Shown piece after piece: positions 13,101 through 23,597 of a stretch of 64,000 bases of DNA. Every line of letters starts with the position of its first letter. The stretch's first letter is position 1. A program made the position numbers and the translations under genes. Source of the stretch: Rallus limicola (taxonomy: Eukaryota > Chordata > Aves > Gruiformes > Rallidae); the NCBI GenBank assembly GCA_022605955.1, contig JAKCOZ010000015.1:6825287-6889286 (forward strand), given 5' to 3'. The notes beneath the pieces are model-generated. The model saw only the letters and a list, made by a program, of their open reading frames with translations. It was not told the DNA's origin and ran no database searches.

Positions 13101-16100
13101 AGAAACTGCCTTCAGCTCATGTTTACATTAAAAGTACAGTAATGTATGTTGTTACAGAAAAGTGTGTGTAAAGGGAGATACTTTTTAGTGCATGCATACA
13201 AACCAGCAGGTGTTTTATTACTTCTGAAGCAGTTTTATAATTTGGGGGGTTGTGTTTTTGAGGGTGTCAAGGTTATGTTGACCTTTTAGACCAGTGTGTT
13301 AGGTTTGCCTGAATTCAGCATCACTGTTCTTAGTACCCTGGGCTATAGATGGGGTTTTACTATTGATCACCTGATCTATATGTGAAATTGGTATTAGTTT
13401 GTTCACTGCTCATTCGTGCTCTGTCCTTAATTTGTTGTTTAGTATATCGCTGCCTTTGGGTTTGTGCCAGGCAGAGGAAGTGAATTAGTTAAGGATAGCA
13501 GGAGCTCTGCCTGTGCTCCTGAGCAACTCTACTTTCTTGATTTTTGGCAGTGCCTTCTTAGAATTTATATTACTACAGTGGCTTACAGTGGATAATTTGC
13601 AAGTTGTGGTTGTCACTGGAATGAAGTGCTGCTTGTTTTCTTCCTGATAAGGTCTGTGCTAGGCAGCTGTGTAAGAGAACCTCTACTAGTTAAAGACAGT
13701 CTTTTCCTACAAGCTCATGGCAAAGGGGAGAGAGAAGACATGACCATTTAGCTCAGTTACAGCTGCAATGAGTCTTGTGTACTCTTGAAAAAGAGAAGGA
13801 ATGTTTAGTGCACCTGGTGGGCAGTGTGTAAGAACTTGTGCCCTTTGCCTATCCTGAACTGTGTGGAAAATGCTTGTATAGAACAAAAACTCAATGGCTT
13901 ATTGCTATCCTTTATCACTCCAGTCACTCAACTTCTGTGGCAAATACTTCTGTGTTAAAAGCATGAGTCTGTTGCAGAAAAATTCCATCCTAAACTTCTT
14001 CCCCCAGCAATTGCTGACTGTCCTTTGGCTCTTCTACTTTATCCTTTACCTGCCACTGCCCTGTTCTGCGTCACCCTGATGGCTTTTTTTTGTCTCTTCC
14101 CTCACTCTCCACTTGCTGGGACAACTTATTTCTGAGCAGAATTCCAAAGGGTTGGGAGTTTTGCTTTGTGTAACTAAACCCCTACAAAACATTTGAAAAT
14201 ATCTGTGGTCCCAGGTGTTAAACCCAGACAGGAACTCTGCACTTATCTAAGGTGTTTCTCTTTCATTTCAGTGCTGTATCGAAAAGGGCCACCCTTCTAT
14301 CATGCAAGGTTTGAAGCTTGTGTTTGTCTAACTTCTCATTTTCACATTAGTAAATTTTTCTCTCATAAATTCAGCATCTTCACTGGTTAAGTACATATTC
14401 TTCACACAAAATACTTTGCCAGATACATTCACATTGGGAATGCAAAAGTCCTTTTGGCAGAGGTACCAAATAATACAATTTAATTCATGTAAAAGTAGTA
14501 AGACTTTAAAACTTAAGTTTCAATGAGCATATTTAGCACTCATATGATGAATGCACTCAGGAAAGTAATATGATTAATGTGATTTAGTAATACCAACTAA
14601 TATAAATGGCATGGATAATTTAATTTTGGAGAGAAAACTAAGGGATGATTATTATCTTTATTCATTAGCTAGTCAAGTTAAACTCCTACATAATAATAAT
14701 ATGATTATAAATGTCAGATTGGCATTCATAAGAGAATGCTGCCAGTCAGTAGAAGGGTGAGGAGAGGAAGTGCTAGTAAGCATATTCCCAACTTAATTTT
14801 TTCCTCCTCTCTGTCCAGTAGAAAGACATAAGTTTAACAACTTGCTTACTGCATGATAACAAACTGTTTAACACCAATTTTAGGCTGTAATTCTTAGATT
14901 TTGCTATCTTAATGGTTCTTTTCTTTCTGTGAATTGCTTGGTTTTCCAGTTACTCTGTCCTAGCTGAATTAGTTGATGACAATTTTGAAGGTTCTCTTCG
15001 CAGACCACTCAGCTGGAAGTCCTTGTCTGGGTTGAACAGAACAACTGTTAATGCTTCTAAGGTAAGATGCTAGTTTTAAAATAGCTTTAAAAATATAAAT
15101 GTACAGCCAAAGAAAGGGGGTGTTGGAGTAGGACTGGAAAGAGTCTATTTCTATTTCTACTTCTATTTCTAGTCTGCTGAAGAACATGTTGTGTTGCCAG
15201 TAGGTAAACAAGAATTTCCTTTGTCAATATCTGGATGAATTCTGGAAAGAATTTTATGGAAAGAAATTTATGAAAGTTCTCTTGCCTATAGGAACATTAA
15301 AAGTTGTGTGAGGAGCAGAAGACAGACCCAAGGGACATGTCTATCTTGCTTGACACTTCTGTCTTTAAATCCCCCTCTCTATCATTTTAAATATGTGAAA
15401 CAGGAAGATTCTAAACGGTTTTTCTCTGTGATAAAGCTTCAGACACAGTGCTTCCATACTCACAACCATGCTGCTCAGGTGGTGTGATATAATTCTAATT
15501 TATCTTGCAGGAGTATTATGCTTTGATAAAATGAGATAAACAGCTGTCCCAACTTTGCAAAAGACCTCGTGTAGGAAATTTGGTATCTGCATTGTTAATT
15601 AATCTAAAGCTTGTCTAGAAAGAAATCAGTTGAAATTCATGTATTTGTGTTTTCTGTTTACCAACAGGAACTTATGTTATGCTATTTGATTAGACCATCT
15701 GACATGACTGAAAAAGAGATGTCAACACCAGAATGTATGAGAAGAATTAAGGTCCAAGTGAGTAATTACTTTTCTGCCTGTATAGCTTAGCAGAGGGGCA
15801 GCTGGGCAGCTCCCTGCAAGACCCCCTCCCCTTGAACTGCTGCTTGCTCTTTAGCATGCTTTGGGTTTTGCATTCGTGGCCACAGCAAAACAAACTAGAT
15901 TCCCCTGTGCCCCAAGGCATGAGGAGTGCATCACAGGCTGCTTACAGACTTAGGATCTTCTGTATTTTAATGTTGCTGCTACAGTGAACATAAACATTTG
16001 CATGCAGAAACAGGGATACCTATGGAGACTGTAAGGTTAGGTTATATTTTAAAATGGAGAAAAATGTGTGATAGACTAGGAATAGATGTACTCATTTACT

Positions 16101-16279
16101 AGAATTTCTCACTGGTCCCATAATATATGTTGGTTTGCTGATGGCTTCATCCCCACCTCTCTGATTGCCTGTGGCTTTTCTCCCAGCCCTTCCTTAATTA
16201 GCTGCTGGTTGTTTTTCAGGAACTGATTGTCTCTCGTTGGGTTTCTTCCCGTGAGCGCAGTGAGCAAGATGAGCTTTAG
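7005..16279 (+). CDS. TSEN2: TSEN2, tRNA-splicing endonuclease catalytic subunit Sen2 (11 coding exons)
   Basis: TSEN2 cuts the 5' splice site of intron-containing pre-tRNAs in the nucleus, as part of the TSEN2-TSEN34-TSEN15-TSEN54 complex. Join 7005-7178, 7853-7934, 8636-8672, 10957-11476, 11596-11670, 12235-12285, 12744-12882, 14272-14308, 14950-15061, 15668-15757 and 16220-16279. All junctions are GT-AG and in phase, giving 458 residues; the human protein is of similar length (465 from memory). The N-terminus starts [14 protein letters not shown], matching the vertebrate start. Residues about 98-271 are a poorly conserved acidic linker. The C-terminal endonuclease fold carries the expected catalytic triad: Tyr362 (LLYRKG), His370 (FYHAS) and Lys409 (NASKEL). 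The gene looks fully functional. Intron 4 holds a solo LTR and a CR1 remnant. Confidence 0.97.
7853..7934 (+). CDS. TSEN2: TSEN2 coding exon, residues 59-86
   Basis: It encodes [20 protein letters not shown] and then SLVTKWQ, a highly conserved Sen2 N-terminal block. The acceptor is TTCAAAG and the donor GTAAAT. The last base is the first of codon 86. Confidence 0.95.
8636..8672 (+). CDS. TSEN2: TSEN2 coding exon, residues 86-98 (37 nt)
   Basis: This 37-nt exon lies between acceptor TATACAG and donor GTAAGT. It encodes [12 protein letters not shown], the counterpart of the conserved NMPIITSK block. It is too short to appear as a long open frame and was placed by homology and phase. Confidence 0.93.
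9099..9170 (-). repeat. CR1 LINE 3'-end remnant
   Basis: The stretch TTGGAAGAGACCCATAAGGG followed by TCATCAAGT, preceded by degenerate copies of AGAATC, is the inverted 3' end of a CR1 element. It is short, diverged, and lies in TSEN2 intron 4. Confidence 0.7.
9476..10062 (+). mobile_element. Solo LTR of an avian endogenous retrovirus (ERVL-like) with 5-bp target duplication
   Basis: The element begins TGTCCTGGTTTCAGTCAGGA and ends GGGGTGAAACCACGACA, so it has the TG...CA termini of a retroviral LTR. These ends match a widespread avian LTR family as I remember it. It is flanked on both sides by the identical pentamer ACAGA (9471-9475 and 10063-10067), a perfect target-site duplication. A 5-bp duplication fits ERVL-class integration. 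No internal retroviral genes are present, so it is a solo LTR left by recombination between two LTRs. The insertion lies in TSEN2 intron 4, in sense orientation. Assignment to ERVL is inference from duplication length and remembered terminal sequence. Confidence 0.85.
10825..10835 (+). repeat. G11 homopolymer
   Basis: An uninterrupted run of eleven G lies about 120 nt upstream of the large TSEN2 exon, followed shortly by another GGGG. It may fold as a G-quadruplex in the pre-mRNA, though no four-tract motif is clean. Confidence 0.8.
10957..11476 (+). CDS. TSEN2: TSEN2 coding exon, residues 98-271 (variable linker)
   Basis: This is the largest exon, 520 nt. It begins with the conserved segment [19 protein letters not shown] and continues to [13 protein letters not shown] Ser/Glu/Lys-rich, weakly conserved linker follows and ends near [10 protein letters not shown], which matches the conserved EYVLVEE motif. 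The acceptor is TACTAG and the donor GTAAGG. Confidence 0.96.
11596..11670 (+). CDS. TSEN2: TSEN2 coding exon, residues 272-296
   Basis: It encodes [20 protein letters not shown] and then LSLEE, the entry to the endonuclease domain. The acceptor is CTTGTAG and the donor GTATTT; the exon is phase 0 on both sides. Confidence 0.95.
12235..12285 (+). CDS. TSEN2: TSEN2 coding exon, residues 297-313
   Basis: It encodes [17 protein letters not shown], a near-invariant helix of the Sen2 catalytic domain. The acceptor is TTTTCAG and the donor GTAAGA. Confidence 0.96.
12744..12882 (+). CDS. TSEN2: TSEN2 coding exon, residues 314-360
   Basis: It contains [20 protein letters not shown] and then KYGTDL, the signature of tRNA-intron endonuclease catalytic subunits. 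The acceptor is TTTTTAG and the donor GTGAGT. It ends one base into codon 360. Confidence 0.97.
14272..14308 (+). CDS. TSEN2: TSEN2 coding exon, residues 360-372, catalytic Tyr and His
   Basis: This 37-nt exon encodes [12 protein letters not shown] and holds two catalytic residues, Tyr362 and His370. The acceptor is TTTCAG and the donor GTTTGA is unusual. The phase requires the last two bases, AG, to join the T that opens the next exon and form Ser372. Confidence 0.95.
14950..15061 (+). CDS. TSEN2: TSEN2 coding exon, residues 372-409, ends at catalytic Lys
   Basis: It encodes [20 protein letters not shown], then [17 protein letters not shown]. Lys409, the last codon, aligns with the catalytic lysine of human TSEN2. 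The acceptor is TTTCCAG and the donor GTAAGA. Confidence 0.96.
15668..15757 (+). CDS. TSEN2: TSEN2 coding exon, residues 410-439
   Basis: It encodes [20 protein letters not shown], then [10 protein letters not shown]. The acceptor is CCAACAG and the donor GTGAGT; the exon is phase 0 on both sides. Confidence 0.96.
16220..16279 (+). CDS. TSEN2: TSEN2 last coding exon, residues 440-458
   Basis: It encodes [19 protein letters not shown] followed by TAG at 16277-16279. The conserved [10 protein letters not shown] block and acidic end match the vertebrate C-terminus. The 3' UTR runs on to the AATAAA at 16490. Confidence 0.96.
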   Translation, partial: ELIVSRWVSSRERSEQDEL

Positions 16280-16489
16280 CTGACTCTATAGGAAAAAGCC
16301 TTTTTTCCAAACCACGTCGTCTTGGTTTTTACCTGATCTTCTCATGATGACCTGTTGCCTCAGAACAGTTTCTATCAACATACTCAGTTGATACATATAA
16401 ATGCTATTTAAAATGAAGTATGTCCTGTTTACTGGTGAGAATGGTGTACTGTAAAACATAACTCAACTATAATAATGCATATTGGGAGG

Positions 16490-16495
16490 AATAAA
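16490..16495 (+). terminator. TSEN2: TSEN2 polyadenylation signal
   Basis: A canonical AATAAA lies 211 nt after the TSEN2 stop codon and is followed by a GT-containing stretch. This gives a 3' UTR of about 230 nt. Use of further downstream sites cannot be judged. Confidence 0.65.
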
Positions 16496-16499
16496 GCTG

Positions 16500-18650
16500 T
16501 GTCCCAACTCAAAATACTTGTTTCCTTAAACTTAGAAATGTGTATCTTTGGTGGCTAGGCTGCAGTGATTAGTAAGGGTAGGTTTAATGTCCTGACAGAT
16601 CCAGGCATTAGTGCTGACTTGGCACTACAGCCTGCAGAGCCACTGAAGTCCAAAACCTGAATGTCAGCCTGAAAGCTGAAGCAGTGAGGGATTGAAGAGT
16701 TTTCTAGGAATACCTCACAGATCCAGAAATGAGGACTTAAAACTTGATGGTCCTCAAGTTTGCTCCTGGTCTTTAACTCATTCAAATGCAGCAGTAATGA
16801 TAGCCAAATAACCTCTTGGGATACCTTGAGTACTATTCTTCTTCAATCAAAACCTGATTTTATAGCCATGATGAAGTTGCACAAACTTACATTTGGGAAG
16901 GGACTTGGTTGTTGCAATATTGTGTATTGTAACCTGTTGCTGTTAGGTGCCTAGATCCTAGGAATTGAGTAGTCCCAACTAAAAGTGCTTATTTTCACAA
17001 GCACTGCTCAAAATCGAGGAACTCTACCTAGAATGTGCAAGGATTTAAATTAATTCTGGGGTCTGAGCACCTAACAGTATCAGTTTTCATCACTGGTTTT
17101 TTTTTCAACTTTTATCCAGCAATACATTAGTCTGTACATTGATTTCACAGTATGCTTGTAGCTCTGTCCTAGGCTGTCCTGTGTGGTAGAACAGACTGGG
17201 AAACAGTGCTGTATTTTGGATATTGTGAGGTGTAGGACAGTGCTGAGCAGTTCTGCCTTGCTATACTAGGTGCCTGCTATTTTCTCACTTTTTTTGTGAG
17301 ATTTAATCATCTAGATGGCAGGTTCCTAAACATGATTATTATTGCTAAGCCACATTTAAAAAACAAACCAACCAACCCAGCAGGTATTCAGCTGTTTTTC
17401 ATGTCGAGCCAGGTGGTTTAAGTATCAGCTGTACAGAGTTTTAAGCATTGCTGCTTTAGATACAGGCATTTGAATTCTTAGTGCTTGGACAACAGGTTCC
17501 TTGCTTCACCATGAAGATTTTTTTCCCGTGTTGTGAGAGATTTGCTGCAGTGACACTGCTTTGGATTTTCTTTGTGCTGTTTTCATTCACTGTAACAGGG
17601 GGTTGCCTCCTAGTTGCAGGAAACCTGTCCAGGAGCTGGTAAAAATGTCAGCTCTGATCCCACTAAACACAAAAGCTTGTTTGCTTAGGCAGTTTAGATT
17701 GCAAAGCCAGGTCACAAATGTAGGAAATAATAGGACTTTTCTCCTGGGAAGATGTAAAATGAATATGTTAATTGCATAATAGCTTTTTTTCAAGCCAAAC
17801 AAGTATGTGTTGTGGTTTATTTCTAGGAACAATGGCTGTACTTCATGTTTCAGAGCTGTATCAAGTAACTTACATGAGATACCATAGCACTGATACTTGC
17901 CATTGTATTTATATTTACCAACTGAACTGCAGTACTCAAATGAAGTATGGATTCCAATTTGCTCAGAAACAGTATACCACAGTTTCTTTGTGCAAGTCAA
18001 ATCCTGGCTGAAGAATCCTGGCTTGCAGCAGGAGTGGGTGGATAGGTCTCAAGCAGCAGCAGAGTAGCATGTTTCAAGCTCATCATCTTTATTGTGTTGT
18101 TTTTTTGTTAATACACTTTTAATACTCTGCAACTGAAGAACCTGGAGGGAGGCAAGCATGTGAAGCACAGTGTATGCAGCTACAGTATTGGGGCAGGCTT
18201 GATGCAGCCTGTGTGTGCAGAAGTATAAGCTAAGTAGACAAAAGCCCAGTTCTTTATCATTACTGTTCATCTTTGAGAAAATGGGACTTGCATCTAGACT
18301 AAATCCAACTTTGCAGAAAGTAGTACAATCCCCCCCCCCTTGAAATAATTTTCTTAAAATAAATAGCAAAATTGCACAAAACTATCGCTGTCACAATTTT
18401 GACCTCTGCATACACTCCTGTGTAGTGTGTGATAGGGAAAAGTGCTGGGTTGGGTTTTTTAATTAAAATTATTTTTGTTAAGTTCTAAAGTTTCACTTGT
18501 GAAATAAATCCTGAGTCTGTTGCTTATTGCAGATGCTAAGAGATACAGACACTACATTATTATCTTACAATACTAAGCACCTGTCTTGGTTTGAGGAATA
18601 AAGGTGCAAAAGATTAAGAAGAATTAGAAAATACATCTGGCAAGGAGGCT
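16500..18650. other. Convergent spacer between TSEN2 and MKRN2OS
   Basis: I see no gene here. The open frames are short and unlike known proteins. A C10 run sits at 18330-18339. TTTATT, the minus-strand AATAAA, occurs at 18088-18093 and 18654-18659, so the left part of the MKRN2OS 3' UTR may reach into this stretch. Confidence 0.55.
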
Positions 18651-18653
18651 GGA

Positions 18654-18659
18654 TTTATT
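18654..18659 (-). terminator. MKRN2OS: Candidate MKRN2OS polyadenylation signal
   Basis: The forward TTTATT reads AATAAA on the minus strand, about 500 nt past the MKRN2OS stop codon. An alternative lies at 18088-18093. Confidence 0.35.
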
Positions 18660-19153
18660 TCTTGTTTTAAGTAATTAAAGGAAAATTACTTTGCATTAGT
18701 GACTCTGCATTAAGCCCTGTACTTTGGATTTCAGCAGCATGCAAGCACAAATTCCCTTTTTTTTTTTTTTTTCCCCCACTCATCAGTAAATACACATGGA
18801 AAAAACCTTTTTGGTCTGCTGCAGCTTAAGTTACCACAGCTCACTTGGTAAAACCCTTAATTACACAGCAGTTATGATGTCTGATCAAGTGTCCTGGCAG
18901 AACAGAGCATATATGAGTGCAGATAGGAAAACATTTTTCCATAGGAACAGCTCCCACAGAAATTTTCTGTAGTGTACACATTGTATTTCATAAAATGCAC
19001 AAGTTCAGTTTCATGATCATTCCAAGGTGTGCAGCTTAACCTGTAAAGCTTTGTGGCTTTAAATCAAGTGGATCATGTATCTTAAACCCTGAGATTTGGA
19101 GTCCTTAAGACTTCCTGTTGCATGTTGTGTTTTGATAGAAAGACTTGTCACTT

Positions 19154-19373
19154 TCAGCACTGCTCTTCTTGACCAGGAAGGGGTACAATGTAGAAATCCT
19201 TAGCTGTTAGCTCCTGATGCAGAGTCATGTATTTGGAAGCTTTCTTTGTCTGTGGGATCACAAATTTCTCCGTAAATTCAAGTTTACTCATTTGCTGTTT
19301 TCCTTGTGCTCTCAGTACACTGTTAATGAATGCCAGTGCATACGTGTAGCAGTTGTGGTCATGTTCTTCATAC
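19154..19373 (-). CDS. MKRN2OS: MKRN2OS exon 4, residues 151-223
   Basis: It encodes YEEHDHNCYTYALAFINSVL, then KLEFTEKFVIPQTKKASKYM, and ends GQEEQC with TGA at 19156-19154. The acceptor is TTACTAG. It was identified by translating the reverse complement and matching the conserved HNCYTYALAFIN block. Confidence 0.92.
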
Positions 19374-22300
19374 CTAGTAAAAATACCTCATTAGTAAGAG
19401 TTAGCACTAATCCAATGATAACTCTGCATGGAGGAATATTTTACTGAGTGAAATAAGGCAGCACATGGTCCCCAAGAACTATTGCCAACTTTCTTTAATG
19501 CTGGTGCTTAAATATATTCTGTTCAATGATATTTGTACTTCCCAGCCAGGGATACTAGAAACTAAGCCTAAAAAAACCAACCAAAAAGGGCTGCAGACGT
19601 GACACTGAGTTCTTAATTTTTACTCTTACTTGGATTTTACCTTGTCAACCTTTGCTCTTGAGTATTGTTATCTTGAATCAGAGCAGCAGGAGAAAGTTCT
19701 GATTTCTGCCACCACAAGCAGTGCTTTGTGTGACACCAACTTGGAAGCTTACTTAAAATGAGTAAGTTCTATCACTAATACGTTGCATCAGTTGCTACAC
19801 GATGTGCCAGCCAAACCTTGTGCCCATTGTGCAGGACAGAAGTACTAGCTATGGCTACTCGGGAGCTGATGAGGACAGGTGCCCTCCTAGATCTGTTGCT
19901 TGTGAACAGAGGTGGTCTCATGGGGGAAGTGGTGGTAGGTGGCCATCTTGGCCACAGTGACCATGAAGTAGTGTCAGGAGTGTTCCTCAGATTCTCCCAA
20001 ATGTTTCATGTTGCCCACTAACAACTTCAGTCATTTACTCCGTTCCCTCAGCACATGATGCTGGCTTTTCCACTGGCCCTGTAGAACTGCCTGTAATACA
20101 GACCTGCTCAGTCTCCTGTTTGCCATCTGCCTAATCCTCAAGCGTCTTCTGGATTTGCTGCATCCTGTGTCATTTTTCCCTTGTTCTTCCTGGCCCTGTC
20201 TCTCACATCAGTGGTCCCATTTCTTAACTAAGCAAATTCCTACAGAGTACTTTACCAAAACAATTATTAAGGAAAAAAAATCCTGAGTAACTTCAAGAGT
20301 GGCCATCATCAGTTTGCAGTACGAGATATCTGGAAATTGCACTGAAAAGATAATGCTGGGTTACCCAGCTCAGGGCTGAGCACTGCAGCGTGTTGGGATA
20401 ACCTGGGTCTGTAGAAGTGCTTCCCTGAATCAGTGCCAAGACAGAGCACGTAACTTCATTTTCCTATTTATAATGCAAAATAATCTTTAATATGCTTCTT
20501 AGTACTGCCTGTGTCTATCAACTAGCATCTCATTTTTGGGAAGCATGTCTTTATATCCTGACAGGCAAACCCAGTATCTCTTGGTAGCTTAAGATACTGT
20601 TGGTCATGGCTGTGGTCACTATTCTTTGCTGCTATGGACCATCCTTCCAGTAAATGAAAAGCAGTTGAGAAAATTAGAATCAGGCTTGGCCTGAACCCAA
20701 AGGAGTTACAGGGTGAGTTTCTCCTGTTCCTGTCCATTGAAAAAATAAACAGAGGAGTTAACTTTTTTAAAGCATTTACATTTTCAGTTTAATGGTCACT
20801 GGTCTGTGTGTGGAAAAAGTAGGTCACCTTGTTAGAGTGGCAGACAGAAGAAAACCAAAGAAAAGCTTGTGGAAGAGATGCACACATCTGTCCAACTTCT
20901 ACCAATGCTTTTTTGACATCAAGTTATTTTTAATAATGTTAAAGCACTGGGAACTGTAAAAGTATCGGAGACATCAGTGCTGTTGGCTTTCAAGTTCTGT
21001 AGACATTTAAAACTTCTATTTTAGCTCAAATTCTTTAATTTTCTTTTACTAGGGAGATAGAATCTTTATAGTTAAGCACATCATTGATAAAACCTGGTTT
21101 TGATTTGTGGGTGGGCTTTTTTTCTTTTCTCTATGAAACGTACTTCACAGAACTGTGGTGAGACAGGCTGCTGGTTAAGTGTACTGTTTGTGATGAGCAG
21201 TTCAAGGATGGGTGTTTCCATGTAGAGCAGGCTGCTTTCTTGTCAGCATGCGTGGTTGTGGCAGTGCATATTTTAGCTGGGCTGCCTGACTTGTAACAGT
21301 CATGGGGCACTAACTTTGAGGAAAGCTGAGCAGAACTGAGCATTCCCCTTGGAACATACCAGTTTAATTCAAAGTATGGGGAAGTCTTTTTGTGTTTAAC
21401 TATGCAGAGCGATGTTAGAATCAGACTGGGCTTCCTGTTTCTGATTGCTGGCAATAAAAAAGTCACCTGGATGTAGGACCTGTGTAAGAATCCCATTGGT
21501 GTGGTCAGCCTGTGAACACAAATACTCCTAAAGTTGCTGAAATGTAGAAGGAATAATTATGGAATTGCACCCAGACTTCTGTACTCAGCAGCATGCTCTT
21601 AAAGGTAATGTTCACCAAACCAGCATTTTTCATGCAAAATTCTTTTGTTTCAAATTAAAACCTTCTTAAACTGATCTCTTACAGCTTCTGCATTCCAGCA
21701 GGTGAGCTTATGACATAAAAACTCTTCTGCTTAGCAAGGCCACTAAGTTTCAAGACAGCCTGACAGCATTATTTGGACAGTGTGCGCTGTAAAGGGACAA
21801 GGCTCTAAATGATCCACAGGCCTCACAATCCACAATGGAACAGCCCAAGTTCTCATCCCAGACTAAAAGTTCCTCCTGCATCCAGGTTTTGAGCTACGTA
21901 CCTGTGAGGAAGCCAGGCCTCTCCCACAGAAAACTCCTCTAGGAGCTGATCCCACTGCTGAAGAAGCCCAAACATGTCTGGCTGCACTAGTGGGATACTA
22001 AGGCACTGTTCCCAGCCTGTTTCAGCTCTCTGAATGCCCTCCTCATTGTAGTTATATACCACACCTGAAAATAATAAGCAACAGATTGTCAGGAGGCGCT
22101 GCAGAATCAGATCCATCTCTTTTAAGTGTTGAAAGCTCCCAGTTTTCCATGCTGCCGTTCTTTCTTGGACTAGCTATACCCTACCTTTCCTTCTTCTCCC
22201 TGGCCTTCTGTGGCTACGGAGTAGAAACCGCAGTGCCTGCCTTTGTCAAAAAAACTGTTCTCGCTCTTCCACCGTTATTTGACAGCTTTTTTGATAAGGA

Positions 22301-23373
22301 AATCAGCTTAAGGACAACCAGGCTTCTCACATTAGACTGCTTTTTTATATTGAGAGATTTTTGCAGGGTCAGCCTACTAGAGAGACTCTGGTATGATTTT
22401 TAATATGGGGATTTAAAAATTTTATTTCAGTATTTTTAGAGTTAGCCCAAACTGCTGTTTTACTGAAACAAAAGTAGGCTGCCAAGCTTTCCCTCTCCGC
22501 GGTCGGGAACAGAAACCACGTGTTGGTTCCGTTCCTGGGCACGGAGGAGGGGACGCTTTCTCCTAGAGGCTGTGCGCCTGCTGCTGCGAGGCGAGATAAA
22601 GCCCGGGCCAGCGGATGGGTGCGGGCTTTACGCAGCACTCGCCTCAGCAACAGCTCGGGGCCGCGGCCCGCAGCAAAGCATCGGGTCTGGGGCTGCTGCA
22701 GCCCCGCGTTTAAACGGTGCCGGGTGCTGCCGCGCCGGCCGCCGTGGCTCCCAAGTCGCCCTCCGGCTGGTGCTGGGCCGGGCGGACACAGGGTGCGGGT
22801 AAAGGCACGGGAGACGGGCAGCGGGCTGCAGGCGCGCTCGTTACCGTTACTGGTGGTGATTCCAACGTGGAGATCGGATTTCCCGTCGTATCCCCTGCAA
22901 GAAAAGCAGGTGGCGGGCTCCTGTTAGGCATATCCCGACCGGTCCCTCTGTGAGTGGGGGACGCGGCTTGGGGGCAAAGCGGCTGCCGTCCGGGAGCTGG
23001 CGCTTCTCCTGCCCCGTCCCGGAAGGCAGCTCGCTACCTGTCTCCCGGCACGGGGCCGGGGAGGCAGCGCGGGAGAACGTGTAGGCCCGAGGCGGGCGCT
23101 GCCTCACGCCCGGGCTCCTCGCGCCGGGCCCTACCCGAGGAAGCTGCCGTTGGTGGGTCGCAGGAGGAAGGCGCGGGGCTGGAGGTGGCCGTGCCGGAAG
23201 GGGCTGGGGAGGCGGACGGGAGCGGCGGACAGCCCGGCGTCGCGCAGGGGGCAGCCGCAGGCGGGACAGCACGGCGGTGCCCGGCGGCAGAAGATGTCGG
23301 CGCCGCAGTGCCGCACCCGCAGGATGGCGGCCTCCGCCATGGCCGCGCTCCGCCCCGCCGCCCGCCTATCCAT
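19154..23373 (-). CDS. MKRN2OS: MKRN2OS, MKRN2 opposite-strand protein (4 coding exons)
   Basis: This is a small conserved vertebrate protein of unknown function, encoded head-to-head with MKRN2. Minus-strand exons, in order of reading, are 23373-23135, 22894-22845, 22064-21902 and 19373-19154. All introns are GT-AG and in phase, giving 223 residues. Recognisable blocks are CCPACG, FLLRPTNGSFLG, YDGKSDLHVGITTSNG, GVVYNYNEEGIQRAETGWE and YEEHDHNCYTYALAFINSVL. They match the mammalian protein by memory. Clustered Cys near residues 23-39, including CPAC, hint at a zinc-ribbon-like N-terminus; this is inference. The start at 23373 has an ideal context (ACCATGG), but an in-frame ATG at 23340 (GCCATGG) is also possible and would give 212 residues. 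It shares a CpG-island promoter with MKRN2. Confidence 0.92.
19842..19995 (+). repeat. CR1 LINE ORF2 fragment (endonuclease region)
   Basis: The plus-strand frame reads TGALLDLLLVNRGGLMGEVV and then GGHLGHSDHEVV. This is the well-known GALLDL...LGCSDHE block of the CR1 ORF2 endonuclease domain. It is a decayed internal piece without flanking reverse transcriptase, inserted antisense in MKRN2OS intron 3. Confidence 0.75.
21902..22064 (-). CDS. MKRN2OS: MKRN2OS exon 3, residues 97-151
   Basis: It encodes VVYNYNEEGIQRAETGWEQC, SIPLVQPDMFGLLQQWDQLL and EAWLPHR. The acceptor is ATTTTCAG and the donor GTACGT. The final AG joins the first base of exon 4 to complete an Arg codon. Confidence 0.92.
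22845..22894 (-). CDS. MKRN2OS: MKRN2OS exon 2, residues 80-97 (50 nt)
   Basis: This 50-nt exon has acceptor TTCTTGCAG and donor GTAACG. It encodes GYDGKSDLHVGITTSN, the most conserved block of the family. Like exon 1, it lies inside the CpG island. Confidence 0.88.
23135..23373 (-). CDS. MKRN2OS: MKRN2OS exon 1, residues 1-79
   Basis: It encodes a Cys-rich start (RHCGADIFC, PPCCPACGCP) and then AFLLRPTNGSFLG. The donor GTAGGG follows on the minus strand and the exon ends two bases into codon 80. A second in-frame ATG lies at 23340. Confidence 0.85.
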
Positions 23374-23571
23374 GGTGTAGCCGAGCCGCGCCGCTCCCTA
23401 GCCTGTCTCGCCGGCCTCTGCGTGGCAGCACGTCGGTGAATTGTGTCCGTGCGGGCTACCGGCGGGGGGCGGGACTGTGGGCTGGCCGTGCTCCGCCTTT
23501 CCTCCCCGCGGCGGAGCGTAACCCGGTGCGCGGTGCAGGGGGCCGGCCGGGTGAGCCGGTGAGGAGCGAGG

Positions 23572-23597
23572 ATGAGCACGAAGCAGGTGACCTGCAG
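23572..23597 (+). CDS. MKRN2: MKRN2 exon 1, residues 1-9 (26 coding nt)
   Basis: The coding part reads MSTKQVTC plus two bases of Arg9, then donor GTGAGC. The start context is GAGGATGA. It matches the vertebrate makorin-2 N-terminus. Confidence 0.95.

Noticed and set aside
14193..14390. 65-codon open frame covering the TSEN2 Tyr/His exon
   Set aside because: Only the middle 37 nt are exon. The rest is intron read-through, and the exon joins in phase at 14272 and 14308.
18583..18620. TGTCTTGGTTTGAGGAATAA, which resembles the start of another avian LTR
   Set aside because: I could not find a matching 3' end or target duplication, so only a vague similarity of about 20 bp remains.
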